In this document: positions 47,844 to 58,425 of the stretch, piece by piece
How positions within the stretch are numbered: the stretch's first letter is position 1
Layout: each line of letters starts with the position of its first letter
From: Adiantum capillus-veneris
Lineage: Eukaryota; Streptophyta; Polypodiopsida; Polypodiales; Pteridaceae
NCBI GenBank assembly: GCA_014529385.2
Contig: CM043971.1
Coordinates: 28,353,709-28,417,708, forward strand
DNA: 64,000 bases
Direction: 5' to 3'
Made by a program: the position numbers and the translations under genes
Notes under the pieces: generated by a model
Databases searched by the model: none
What the model was told of the DNA's origin: nothing
Seen by the model: the letters and a program-made list of their open reading frames with translations, nothing else

Positions 47844-48829
47844 CTGACGTTCAACTACCAAGACCAACCAGCTACCCAGCCATCATTGCAAGCATGGCTT
47901 CAACAGAGTGCAATATTAGAACAAGATCAAAACACAGATGGTTATCAAGCCGCACGAGGGCTAAGGGATTTACAAGAACCACCACTCTATTCACGGTATC
48001 AAGGAGAGAGTAAGCCAAAGACTCAAGGGTCAACAGAGCCTGGAAGACCACCCATAGAACGAGTTCGAAGAGATGAACCATCTCTTGCAAGAACTGTTAG
48101 AAATTATGGCTTAGGAGCACCACTAGGAGAGGAACCTGGCCACTATAGAAGACCAGAGGAGGTATATCGACTAGGACGTGGAGATCCAATGATGAGATTT
48201 GTAGACCATCGTAGAATTAGACCTTCTCAAGTGCAAAAATGGGTAAACAAGAAATACACAAGAAACAGGGATCCGAGAGATCATGTAGCAGCCTTTGTGC
48301 GTGTAATTAGAGCTGAAGAGGTGTTAGACTTCCCAACCCAATTTGCAGGGTTTGGACTAACCTTAGAGGATGATGCAGCTACTTGGTTTGACTCTGTGGA
48401 GAGAAGAGACTTTGAGTCTATGGAGGAGGTGTTTGACGATTTATTGAGGAATTCTCACAAAGGGGAATAGCTCATAATACTGTCTCACAAATCCACAAAT
48501 TCAAACAAAAAGAAGGGGAATCTGTGAAAAAGGCAACCCTAAGACTAAAAAGATATGTTAAGTTCTGCCCTGTGGAAGAACTTCCAACTCAGTCCAGACT
48601 TATGCTTATATTTATTCAAGGACTGAGGAATGCAGACCTCCAGAAGGACTTACATATGAAGAGGAGCATGACGTTAAATGAGTTAACTAAGGAGGATCTT
48701 TACCTTGTAGACAATTGCGTGGTCTACAAAGAGGATGAATTCAAGGATCTGGACGACGATTCATCCTCACAACAAAGTGGAAGCAAGTCCATTAAGACAA
48801 CACCGAAAGGAGAAGTAGCTGTAAACTAG
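47844..48829 (+). pseudogene. Gag capsid region, element 2, one frameshift
   Basis: The frame from 47,844 shows a Pro/Arg-rich linker and then the capsid-type Gag domain: KKYTRNRDPRDHVAAFVRVI, FPTQFAGFGLTLEDDAATWF and ESMEEVFDDLL. It stops at 48,468-48,470 after a 1-nt loss relative to element 1 (EEFSQRGISHNT). The next frame (48,479-48,829) continues with QIHKFKQKEGESVKKATLRL, VEELPTQSRLMLIFIQGLRN and MTLNELTKEDLYLV, ending TAG. Gag forms the particle that holds RNA and Pol. A frameshift inactivates this copy. Confidence 0.85.
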
Positions 48830-49690
48830 GAGAAGCTTGTAGAGTAAGTGCTAAAAAAGATTAATTTGTACGCCAAACCCCAGGCTAAACAGCCCAAGTG
48901 GTGTGCTATTGAACAAAAATGGAAAAACCATGGGACGAAGGAATGTTATTATAACAAGGGATATGTGAGAGAGAGACCTTATGCTCCCCAAGCTCAGGTA
49001 GCATCTCCTTAAATTCCACCGATGCCTAGGTATCAAGCAGCCAACCTACCAGGACCTGTAGGTGTAGAAAGACCACAACCAATGTTGGGGCAACAACCAC
49101 CCCTACCAGGATTATGACCAGTCGGCATAAGATACACACCAACTGTAACTGAATCAGAAGAAAAGGCTTTGGTACCTCTGCATGCATATTACGAAGATCC
49201 CAATGGATATACTGAAAATCCTGTCTATTATCCACCGGAAGAACCCTCCACACCAGAACCATGGAGCATGATAGGAAATATAGGACCACCAACTGCTGCA
49301 TAGGCAGCATGAGAAGGAAGATATAGCTTGGATGAACGAACATTGTTGTTCATAGCCAACGGAGGCATGAGCGGGCAGAGGCATGCACACCAACAAAGAG
49401 GAGCTCAAGGAGCACCTCAACAGCCTAAGGGACCATGCTACAAGTGTGGTGGAGACCATTGGTTGAGAGACTGTCCTCATGATGAAATCATTAGGGTCAA
49501 CGCATATTGCACCGAGTGTGGAATTCTCACTTGATTCCTGATTGCCCTAAGAACCTAAGCAAAGGAACAAAGACTACTTTGAATATGCTGGGAGCACTGC
49601 CTTCTAGTGGAGGATTAGAAAATGAAACTACGATTCCTATTAAGGTCTTGAAGAGAGCCCAAACAAGGAAAAATGACAATCAGCCCAAGG
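48830..49690 (+). pseudogene. Gag nucleocapsid with two zinc knuckles, element 2
   Basis: KPQAKQPKWCAIEQKWKNHG begins this part. A Pro-rich stretch with stops (TAA 49,012, TGA 49,117 and others) leads to PCYKCGGDHWLRDCPHDE (CX2CX3HX4C) and, across a 1-nt deletion at about 49,525, CTECGI-THLIPDCPK, a second knuckle of the same spacing. Plant Ty3 Gag usually has one CX2CX4HX4C knuckle. Both elements share the pair with X3. Confidence 0.8.
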
Positions 49691-50292
49691 GTAACGATGA
49701 AAATCAAGAAGAAATCAAGATTGACAAGTCTAGCGTCAGTCGTGATAATCCTTGGAAAGAACGAAGAGTGAAAATGAAAGCTAGATGTGAACGAAAACAG
49801 AAGGCTGTAGAAGCTGAGCTAACAATGGCTCGAGAGCAACTTAAACATCAGAGAGAGTCTGACTCTCTAAAATCGACGGAGGGACCTAGGAGTGCAAGCT
49901 CAAGAGGGTCTGTATTGGTAGATAAGGTCAATGAACCCTTGGATGCAATCTTGCAATCCTATGAAGCAAGATTAAAAAGCAGACAGACTCTAGAGCAAAG
50001 GTGGATTACATATCCATATCCAAAGATAGAAAAACAGAGACTAGAGATGTGCAAGCAGTTGATTGAAAGTGCACAAGACTTACTAGAGCCTACACCTATG
50101 GAAGTGAGGGATAGAATAATCAAACCACCAAACAATGAAACACCTATCAAAACTGAACAAAGGGTATCTAACAAGATAGAAAACGTTAAATCCTTGCCTG
50201 ATGTAGAGGATGCAAGAATCGTGCCTAATAGCACTGATGAATCACTGAAAGATTTTCCACCATACACCCATTGTGGAAGAAAATTGGCCTGA
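49691..50292 (+). CDS. Coiled spacer between Gag and protease, element 2
   Basis: The frame continues from 49,507 to 50,292 with KMKARCERKQKAVEAELTMA, VDKVNEPLDAILQSYEARLK and YPKIEKQRLEMCKQLIESAQ. It is highly charged, predicted helical and conserved in element 1 (29,694-30,090). It ends in TGA at 50,290 while the pol frame (+1) is already open from before 50,273. This is either a 20-nt overlap allowing a frameshift or a simple indel. Confidence 0.6.
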
Positions 50293-53200
50293 AGAGCTAT
50301 GGGAAACGGTGAGAAAATCTCAAGAAAAATATGAGACAAAAACAGTCGAGTCAGCGCCTTTCTCGGAGTTGAACTTGAATAAATCACCATGGGATCTAGA
50401 CGCTAAATCATTTCAAGGGGATGATGGTTCAGTTTCATCCGAAGATAGCAGACCAACATCACTCAGAACTTTGCCGCCATACATGGGAGACTACGAGGCA
50501 AGGTCGGAAATTCGAAGGGTACCTTCTCAAAGAATAGGAGGGACAAATCAATTGGACACTAAAATTTTGACAGACTTGTTGTCTACTCCGGTCAAGTGTA
50601 CAATCACATTGGCAGAATTGTTAAAAATTAGGCCAAGCATGTGGACGGAAGTGGGCAAATGTCTTGAAAAATTTGGTATAATGACGCCTCTTAAGTTCTT
50701 CGAACCTGAGCTTAATGACACAGAACCGAAGAGAGTCAACACTAGACCAGTGCCTCTCAACAAGGTTGGAGAGTATTGTGAGGGTGAAGACAACAACACT
50801 ACTCTACCAATTGAGTATAAAGGCATAGATACTAAGGCCATACTTGATAATGGAGCTGGCATTGCCATTGCTACCAAATTGCTATGGGAAAAATAGGAAA
50901 AACTGGCAATACGAACAACTAGAATGAAATTGCAACTAGCAGATGGGCATGTAGAAAGACCTATAGGATTTCTTGAGGCAATTGTGGTATCTTCATGTGG
51001 CATAGAGTATGAACATACATTTTCCATCGTAGATTTCAAAAAGAAAAACAATTATGAAATTATCCTTGGTAGACCGTTCATGAGGCAACTCAAGATGGTA
51101 CAGGACTGGGGGTATGATTATTTGTATCTAAGACATGTTGAAACCACTACACGTGTAAATATGAGGAACCACAGCTACCATGATGTCACGAGAACACCTG
51201 TGGAAGAATTCGACTCAGCCACCATTAGTAGATCAGAAGTCCCGGCGTGGTTCTGTAAGAAAAAGGAGATATGGATGTGTGGAGCATCTCAATGTAGTGA
51301 ATTCGACCACAATGAAAGGACACTAGAGAGGGTGTTGGAAGACGATGCCTATATACGAGAGCCCTTCCCTGAAGAGAAGCTCGAACCCCTAGAATGGTCT
51401 CAAATTTTGGCTACTTTGGATGTGTGCGTCAATGAAGTCACTCCCACAAAATTTTGTGACGAGAATGGCTACGATATCGTACCATACTACATGTTGAGCA
51501 AAATTGTGGTGGAAGAAGAGAATGAAAGAGACACCGAAAATACGAGGGTCAATCAAACAGAAATGAAACTTGAGATTAAGATAGTGGGCTATGTGGACAT
51601 CCCCACTAAAGACATCGAGCAAGATGGAGAAGAATTTTATGATTCTTCTAATCAATGTGAAAACGAAGATAATGCGGATGACGAGAAGTCGGAAAATACG
51701 GAGGAAGACGACCATCAGGATCAAGACAATAACATCTTCTACAACTTCTCGAACCAAAGTGCGAGATGCCAAAAAAGATACAAGAGTAGGCGATACCATA
51801 AAGATCTACCAACTAGTCTTAGGCCTTTGCCTGAGTTCAGGAGTAAGACACATTTCCTTATGAACATTCATGTTGTTGATTGTGCTAAGGATAAAGTGTC
51901 AGGAACATTTCTTAAGGTTGCTGAAGACCCAGGTTTTAAGGCAAGACTGTTGAAACTTAAGAAAACCAGCAAGGCAAAAAAGAGAGTTGCAAGGGAAATA
52001 CTGGATGTCTTTGGAGATCCAATTATAACGAAAGTTGAGCGAAAAAAGAAATACAATGATTTGAAACAAAAGCTGAAAAATGTATGGACGGCTGAAATGG
52101 AAAGTAGTGATGGATCGAACGCTAGTGATGGGAGTAAAAAGATAGATGTACCTCCTCACTATTGTAAGTACACCATTCAGGAGAGAAAATTGGTGGTCCA
52201 GCAACCGATGAGAGAGCCTAAATCCAACGAGTCCTATGATGGGCCAGAGAACACCAAGAAAATAGACCTAGAAGAGCCGGGAGAAAGTCCTCGACCAACT
52301 TACATTGCTACTGATCTAAGCCATGAAGAAGAGGGCTTACTGATCAAAACGCTTAAAGAATTTCGTGATGTATTTGCCTGGTCATACAAAGATCTGAAGG
52401 GGGTGGATCCTAACATTTGTGAACATTCAATCCCTCTGAAGTCGGATGCAAATCCAAGCAAACAACGCCCGTACACGTACAATGAGACATTCGCCAAAAG
52501 GATCAGGGAAGAGATAGACAAACTTATGGAGGTTGAATTTATTTATGAGATAGAGCACACTCATTGGGTGTCGCCAATCGTGGTGGTACTTAAGAAAAAC
52601 GGGAAATTACGGGTGTGTGTGACTCTCAAGAAGGTAAATGCAGCAACAATAAGAGACACCTATCCTCTTCCTATCACGGAACACGTCCTGGAACGAGTAG
52701 CAGGCAAGCAGGCCTATAGCTTTATGGACGGATTCTCTGGTTATAACCAATTGGGAGTCAAACCAGAAGATCAGTACAAAACAGCGTTTGCAACAGAATG
52801 GGGCATATATGCATTTATGGTAATGCCATTTGGCTTGACCAATGCTCCAGCCACATTTCAGAGATTAATGACACATGCTTTTAAAGAATACTTGCGAATA
52901 TTTTTGGATATTTATATTAGGATTTACCTCAACCCAGAAAAATGTGTATTCATGGTACGGCAAGGTAAGATCCTAGGCCACATAGTATCGGCTAATGGAA
53001 TTACCACTGATGAAGACAAGGTAAAGGTAATCATAGAATTGCCAAGACCAAACACTGTACGAGAGGTACAATCATTTATGGGACATTGTGGATACTACCG
53101 ACGTTTTATCTACATGTATGCTGTAATAGCAAAACCCTTGTATAGTTTGATCACGATCTTCATATGGACCGACGAATGTGAGGAGTCATTCCAGAAATTA

Positions 53201-53932
53201 AAAGATGCACTGGAATCTGCACCAATTCTAAAAGCACCAGATTGTTCAAAGATTTTCCATGTACATGTAGATGCTTCGGCATTTGCAATAGGCTGTATAT
53301 TAGCACAACCACGGGAGGGTAATACAGATTTTCCCATCAGTTATGCTAGTAGACAACTCAACAGTGCAGAGAAGAATTATACCACCACTGAAAGAGAAGG
53401 ATTGGGTAAGATATATGCAGTAAAGAAATTTCGTCATTATTTGCTTGCGAACAAATTCACATTTTTTGTGGATCATCAGGCACTCTTGTACTTAGTAAAC
53501 AAACCTTGCAACACGGGACGAATTGTAAGATGGTTCATTATGTTGCTCGAGTTTGATTTTATGGTAGTAGTAAAGAAACGAAAAACTCATCAAAGAGCAG
53601 ACCAGCTTTCTCGATTACTACATGGCGAAAAGGCTACTGGTGTAGATGATGATCTCCCAGACGCATACCTGTTTAATATAGAGATGGTACTGAAATGGTC
53701 AGAGCAGATTATTTTGTTGTTGACATATGGAATGAATCTTGACGACAGACACACGGTGGAAGACATTAGACAAGCACAAAATTACACAATGCTTGCGGGA
53801 AGAATGTATCATCATGGAAACGATGGGATTCTAAGGTTGTGTATAGGCCCAGAGGAGTACGACGCGTATCTAGAGGAGGCCCATACACAGACAGGGAAAT
53901 TCCATCAAGGAAATCAAATGACCTATGAATGA
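50273..53932 (+). pseudogene. Protease, RT, RNase H and first HHCC module, element 2
   Basis: One frame with stops TAG 50,894 and TGA 53,930. Protease: KAILDNGAGIAIATKLLWEK (DNG at 50,846 instead of DTG/DSG) and YEIILGRPFM (51,053 on). A charged spacer covers about 51,130-52,280. RT: FAWSYKDLKGVDPNICEHSI, HWVSPIVVVLKKNGKLRVCV, YSFMDGFSGYNQL and FGLTNAPATFQRLM, then LRIFLDIYIRIYLNPEKCVF. Against element 1, 27 codons covering the YxDD box are missing in frame at about 52,915. RNase H: FHVHVDASAFAIGCILAQ, TEREGL, HQALLYLV and HQRADQLSRL. First HHCC module: EEAHTQTGKFHQGN (HX6H), then CTFC after the TGA. The 1002-codon stretch 50,924-53,932 is open. RT activity is impossible without YxDD. Confidence 0.88.
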
Positions 53933-55417
53933 TTAAGAAGACTTGGAGTGTATTGGCCTGGAATGGCAGGCGATGTAGCTAATTACATCAAGAAATGTAC
54001 CTTTTGCACAACCAATACCACTGTGGATTATGCCACATTATACCAAGTGACGATAGCACCCGCATGGAGTCATGCTATTGTGGAATATTTGACTAATAAG
54101 GAGTTACCAGGAGATTGGTCTAAAGCTAGACAAAAGGCTTTACAAATCGAAGCGAATAGGTATACCATCATTAGTGACCAATTGTATAAAAGAGGAACTG
54201 ATGACCAGTTAAGATTAGTTCCTCATGAAAATGACTACTTTCCATTATTGGAGCAAGCTCATGCAGGCATAGCAGGAGGTCATTTTTCAGTGGAGAGAAC
54301 CGTAAAAATCATTATGGTTGCAGGCATATGGTGGCCGACCATGATTCAAGATGCAACAGAATTCGTGAAAAGGTGTGATGAATGTCAACGCACTAAGGTG
54401 CCAGTTAAAAGAGACGACATGCCTTTAAGACCAATGATGAGTGCTCGAGCATTCACTAAATGGGGATTGGACTTTGTTGGTCCTATTACTCCACCAGCTT
54501 ATCGTTCACAAGCACAATACATCATAGTGGCCACTGATTATATGACCAAATGGGTGGAAGAAAAAGCCACAACGAAAGCAGATGCTAGAACCACGACACA
54601 ATTCTTATATGAATATGTGTTTACACGATATGGCCTTCCAATCGAGCTGGTGAATGATAGAGGGACACACTTTGTAAATGAAGTTATCGAACATCTCTTG
54701 ACTGAGTTTATGGTAATTCATCGCAAATCTGCACCCTACCATCCACAAGCCAATGGCCAAGCAGAAGCGACCAACAAAATATTGTGCACATTTCTTACGA
54801 AACTGGTTAGTGAAACAATAACGGATTGGGATCAAATGCTATATTCAGCATTGTGGGCTTATCGAGTTGCATATAAAACAACACTCAATGCTACACCGTT
54901 TAATATGGTGTATGGGTTAAATGTCATACTGCCTATTGAATTTTTGATTCCAACTCTAAGGGTAGCTAAACGGTTGGACTGGACGGGCCATGAGCTTTCA
55001 GAAAGGTTAGATGACTTAGAAAAACTAGATGAGTTACGACTCAATGCGGTAGCAACCATTTTTACAAAAAAAAGGCAACAGAAAGAGTTTTTTGACAAAC
55101 ATGTCAAAAACAAGGACTTTAAAATGGGGGACTATGTCTTGGTATACACCCTTAAACAGCATGCCAAGAAGCTAAAGAAAAGAGGAATGGGGCCTTATTT
55201 GATCCAAGAAATCTCGTCTAGCGGAGCAGTAAAACTGTCGACACTAGATGGAAAAGAAATGCCGAATTGGATTAGTGGGTGTCGTTTGAAAAATTATCAT
55301 CTACCTCTAACTCCTGGAATGTTGTTTCAAGTGCATTATGGAAAAACATATAGACAAGAACAACAACGAGTTCATGACCAAGCACAACAAGAAGCCAAGG
55401 AACGCATTGCTAAGTGA
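53933..55417 (+). CDS. Second HHCC module and integrase, element 2
   Basis: Open for about 495 codons after TGA 53,930. It begins LRRLGVYWPGMAGDVANYIK-KCTFC, the Cys pair of the first HHCC module. The second module follows: QLYKRGTDDQLRLV, EQAHAGIAGGHFSVERT (HX6H), GIWWPTMIQDATEFVKRCDE (CDEC). The integrase core has D at 54,470 (GLDFVGP), D at 54,656 (LVNDRGTHF) and E at 54,764 (ANGQAEATNK). The C-terminal module is MGPYLIQEISSSGAVKLSTL then WISGCRLKNYHLPL. There is no chromodomain. All catalytic residues are intact. It shares the frame of the upstream pol, so the TGA alone separates them. Confidence 0.9.
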   Translation, partial: LRRLGVYWPGMAGDVANYIKKCTFCTTNTTVDYATLYQVTIAPAWSHAIVEYLTNKELPGDWSKARQKALQIEANRYTIISDQLYKRGTDDQLRLVPHENDYFPLLEQAHAGIAGGHFSVERTVKIIMVAGIWWPTMIQDATEFVKRCDECQRTKVPVKRDDMPLRPMMSARAFTKWGLDFVGPITPPAYRSQAQYIIVATDYMTKWVEEKATTKADARTTTQFLYEYVFTRYGLPIELVNDRGTHFVNEVIEHLLTEFMVIHRKSAPYHPQANGQAEATNKILCTFLTKLVSETITDWDQMLYSALWAYRVAYKTTLNATPFNMVYGLNVILPIEFLIPTLRVAKRLDWTGHELSERLDDLEKLDELRLNAVATIFTKKRQQKEFFDKHVKNKDFKMGDYVLVYTLKQHAKKLKKRGMGPYLIQEISSSGAVKLSTLDGKEMPNWISGCRLKNYHLPLTPGMLFQVHYGKTYRQEQQRVHDQAQQEAKERIAK

Positions 55418-55441
55418 AAGCAGTTTCTAAGGACAATAAAC

Positions 55442-55975
55442 ATGGTCACACCAATGATGACTGAAGAATATCCTCTTCCAACATTCCAAACAATCGAAGC
55501 GGATATACAAAGCGAAGAACTAGCAAAGACAATCACAGACTTTATGGATCAGGACGAGAGCACCATTGACACTTTAGAAAATACGTGGTGTAGTCCTTAC
55601 ATAAAAGAATATGCAGTCACAGAACAAGTAGAAATCTATGCATTGCTTGACACTGGGGCGAAATTGAGTGACATCAGCTTTGAGCTCTTTCAGAAACTTC
55701 GACCAATGACGAAATTCCCAGATACACACAGGTTGAAAGTAGCATCGGGTGATGAGGTGACCACGTTGTGGTCTATTATGTTACCAATCAAAGTGCAGGG
55801 GCACGTACACTCATAAGTTCCATGTGCTGCCACCAATTAGATCAGCAACGCCGTGTATCTTAGTAGTGTCATGGATGAAAGCTAACAGGGTATTCATTGA
55901 TTTGGATACTAATGAAGCAATATTCAGAAATGAAAACTTTTCAGAACCCTTCTTATCATACGATAAATATATGTC
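55442..55975 (+). pseudogene. Second retropepsin-like domain, element 2
   Basis: The frame 55,442-55,816 has an acidic leader and then YALLDTGAKLSDISFELFQK (DTGA at 55,649-55,660), LKVASGDEVTTLW and PIKVQGHVHS-stop. After a frameshift at about 55,812, HKFHVLPPIRSATPCILVVS (55,809-55,868) and WMKANRVFIDLDTNEAIF complete the fold (strand, hydrophobic-G-like motif, WMxxN and ID). It is the counterpart of 39,472-39,894 in element 1. This copy keeps the canonical DTG that the upstream protease (DNG) lacks. The broken frame suggests it is no longer active. Confidence 0.7.
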
Positions 55976-56075
55976 AATGTGGAGACAGGAGTCAATACAT
56001 CCGCAAAGCACTAATCAACAACAATCAAAGTTTGGATGGCAAGAAATGTATTATCAAAAACCAACAATCATGTAG

Positions 56076-56657
56076 GGAACCAGGAAAGTTTGGGTGCGAC
56101 GTACAGATTTAGCCGAGGCACAATTTCATCAAGGGCGGAAATATCAAGTTTGGCTCAAGCAAGACAATTTGATTCCTGTAAAGAAGTTGACAAAAGAAAA
56201 GACAAAACACCCAAAGCCAGCAAAGCTTCAAAGAACAATTATTAACAAGCAGAATCCGCAACGGACTATATTGGTATGGCGTCCAAAATTACCAATTCAA
56301 AACGAGCCAACAAAACAAGTATGGATGCCGAAGAAGACCAACGATCAGTTGTCTACAACTGTCAATGACAAGCTAGACCATACAACCATCACATGGAAAC
56401 ACGTAGCGTCCACAACAACAGACACGAGGATCTATACAACCAAAATCAACAAAAGGATATGGAAACGAAAGAAAGTTCAACTAGAACATGCAACAAAGAA
56501 TACAACCATATTGACTTCAGCGGAGGCACAACCAAAAGTTCAGACACCTTGGAAGACCATCAAACAAAGAGCGGCAGAATTACAACTTCTTATCGCCAAG
56601 AAAATCTGCCAGCCAACTCAGGTTACCACAGGAAATCTCAACGACGAATGCCAATAA
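56076..56657 (+). CDS. Trp/Lys-rich ORF, element 2
   Basis: An open basic frame of about 187 codons has repeated Trp-centred motifs: RKYQVWLKQDNLIPVKKLTK, TILVWRPKLPIQN, KQVWMPKKTND, TTITWKHV, NKRIWKRKKVQ and TPWKTIKQRAAEL. It is homologous in position and motif to 39,961-40,419. No family recognised. It is followed by TAA, a noncoding stretch (about 56,658-56,820) also similar between elements, and the internal polypurine tract. Confidence 0.55.
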   Translation, partial: GTRKVWVRRTDLAEAQFHQGRKYQVWLKQDNLIPVKKLTKEKTKHPKPAKLQRTIINKQNPQRTILVWRPKLPIQNEPTKQVWMPKKTNDQLSTTVNDKLDHTTITWKHVASTTTDTRIYTTKINKRIWKRKKVQLEHATKNTTILTSAEAQPKVQTPWKTIKQRAAELQLLIAKKICQPTQVTTGNLNDECQ

Positions 56658-56821
56658 GTGTATCGCTTATACCTTCCTCTTACACCGCATAATTTTTTTC
56701 TAAATGCATTGACTGTGCATGTATATAGGGCTACATTACAAGGCCTGCATTAGCATGAGTTTAACGCCCATGCACAGCACATACCCTTGACGATACCTTG
56801 TCGTCCGAGAGGACTCCAACC

Positions 56822-56835
56822 AAGAGGGGGGGAGG
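56822..56835 (+). promoter_or_regulatory. Internal polypurine tract, element 2
   Basis: AAGAGGGGGGGAGG shares GAGGGGGGGAG with the true 3' PPT at 62,892-62,904, yet lies 6 kb upstream of the LTR. It could prime internal plus-strand synthesis or mark the old end of the element before it gained its 3' module. Confidence 0.6.
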
Positions 56836-58425
56836 CATTCCAAATGCGGACTCACGTCATATATTAGAGGACAATGTTTGTGATTGATTTTTCAACCATT
56901 TTTGCGTTTTATTGTGTAATTTTTGGGAAAAGAATATGCCTTCGTAATTAATCAGAATTGGGGACCAAATGATCATATATGGGCCCTAGGGATGTGTGTA
57001 TACTGTAAAGCGAGTCAAAACTGGCCAAAAACCGTCCAAAAATAGTAGAAAATAGGCCAGGGTTGACGATTGAGAGCGAGAATGTACATAACGAGAGAAA
57101 AGTGAGCTACAAAGTGTTTTGCTATTCATTGATATTTTTATAGATTAGAATTGCTATTTTCGGGTTATTTTGGTATTTATTTGCTTTATTTTAGCCATTT
57201 TCTATCAAAAAATATAGAAAAAAATCCATAATCCAGATGGAAACACAACAGAAGAGACGCCTAATCAGAGCAAGGTAAAGAAAACACAGAAAAAATATGG
57301 AGTGCGAAGGTGACAGGCCAAAAATGGCCACCGTCATGACGGGACCTCCAAAAGGAGAAATCTGCAAAAATTGTAGAACTGGAGCAAACGAGGTCCAAAT
57401 CAGGAAATTTGCGAGCCTAAACCGCATCTCGCGAAAAGTTATGGCCACAGGTAAAAGATGGGAAGATTTCATGTCGGAGCCTCGATTACATATAGGGGGG
57501 CTAGGCTAGAAATCTCTCATTTGAGTCATTTTCCATTGTGAGAGAAAGAGAGCTCCCTACAGCATCTGAGACTTCCAGGAGCTCATCCATCGTGCATGGT
57601 CACCAGATCGACATCGGATATGAGAGGTATGCTCGTCAACACTAACTCTAAGTGTTGTTTACTTCAGTTGGTCACAAAACCTCGCCAGCACCACCATCAC
57701 AACTTGTGCACACATACTGTAGACCGGTTATTAGGAAGACCTAGAGGCCACCAAATGGAACCAAAATTCAAAGGCACAATGCCTATAGCTCTCGGAAAGC
57801 GCGAAGGAAGCCTCCCAGAAAACCCTATTTTCACAGGGCCTGCAGAAGGGCAACTAACCCAAAGTGATCGGAAATGAGCCAAAACTCATAGGCAGCAAGC
57901 CAATAACCTCGACAAACCAACTGAATGGTTAGACCATGAAAAAGTCAGTCAAAACTGAGCCTAAAGTCCCTATCTGACGAAAACTGCGCAAAGCGTCACG
58001 AAACCCTAACGGGCCGACCAGGTGACCAAACGACACCAAATTTGACAGGGTACATCCAAAAGAGGTCAACTACGAGTTGGAATGTTGCCACTCAAGAAGA
58101 AGCACTTCCATGAGAGCAAAGGCCAGTAACCAGCCAGAAAGGCGTCCAAACAGTCGTTCTTGGTGACGTAAGCACCAAAAGAACAACCGACTGCTTTGAC
58201 GGAAGGTCAAAAGGAAAGGAAAGTCAGCCTGAGTCATACATTGACCAGAAAGTACGGCGACCATCACCTAAGTGGTCTACTCCAACTCCAGAAACAGCTA
58301 ATTTCTACCAATAGGGAGTACACTTTTCCAAATTGGTTAAAACTTAATGTGTGTGTCTAGGAGATCCTACTAACACCATTGTGGTTAACTAACATCAAAA
58401 AACTTGTAAAAATGACTAGATGCTA
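56836..58425. other. Noncoding stretch, element 2 3' module
   Basis: No coding region is supported; short frames (for example 57,596-57,877) show no features. The sequence is unlike the 5' leader apart from the palindromes that follow. Confidence 0.5.

Noticed and set aside
50273-50292. Programmed -1/+1 frameshift between Gag spacer and pol in element 2
   Set aside because: The overlap is only 20 nt, no slippery heptamer or stem is evident, and simple indels occur elsewhere in this copy. The possibility is noted but not claimed.
53240-53940. Second (archaeal-type) RNase H, as in Tat/Ogre elements
   Set aside because: The stretch between the RNase H and the integrase reads as an additional HHCC zinc module; no DxE/D RNase H pattern was found there.
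55180-55417. Integrase chromodomain
   Set aside because: After the GPY/F module the frame ends in a Gln/Ala-rich basic tail without the aromatic cage pattern.
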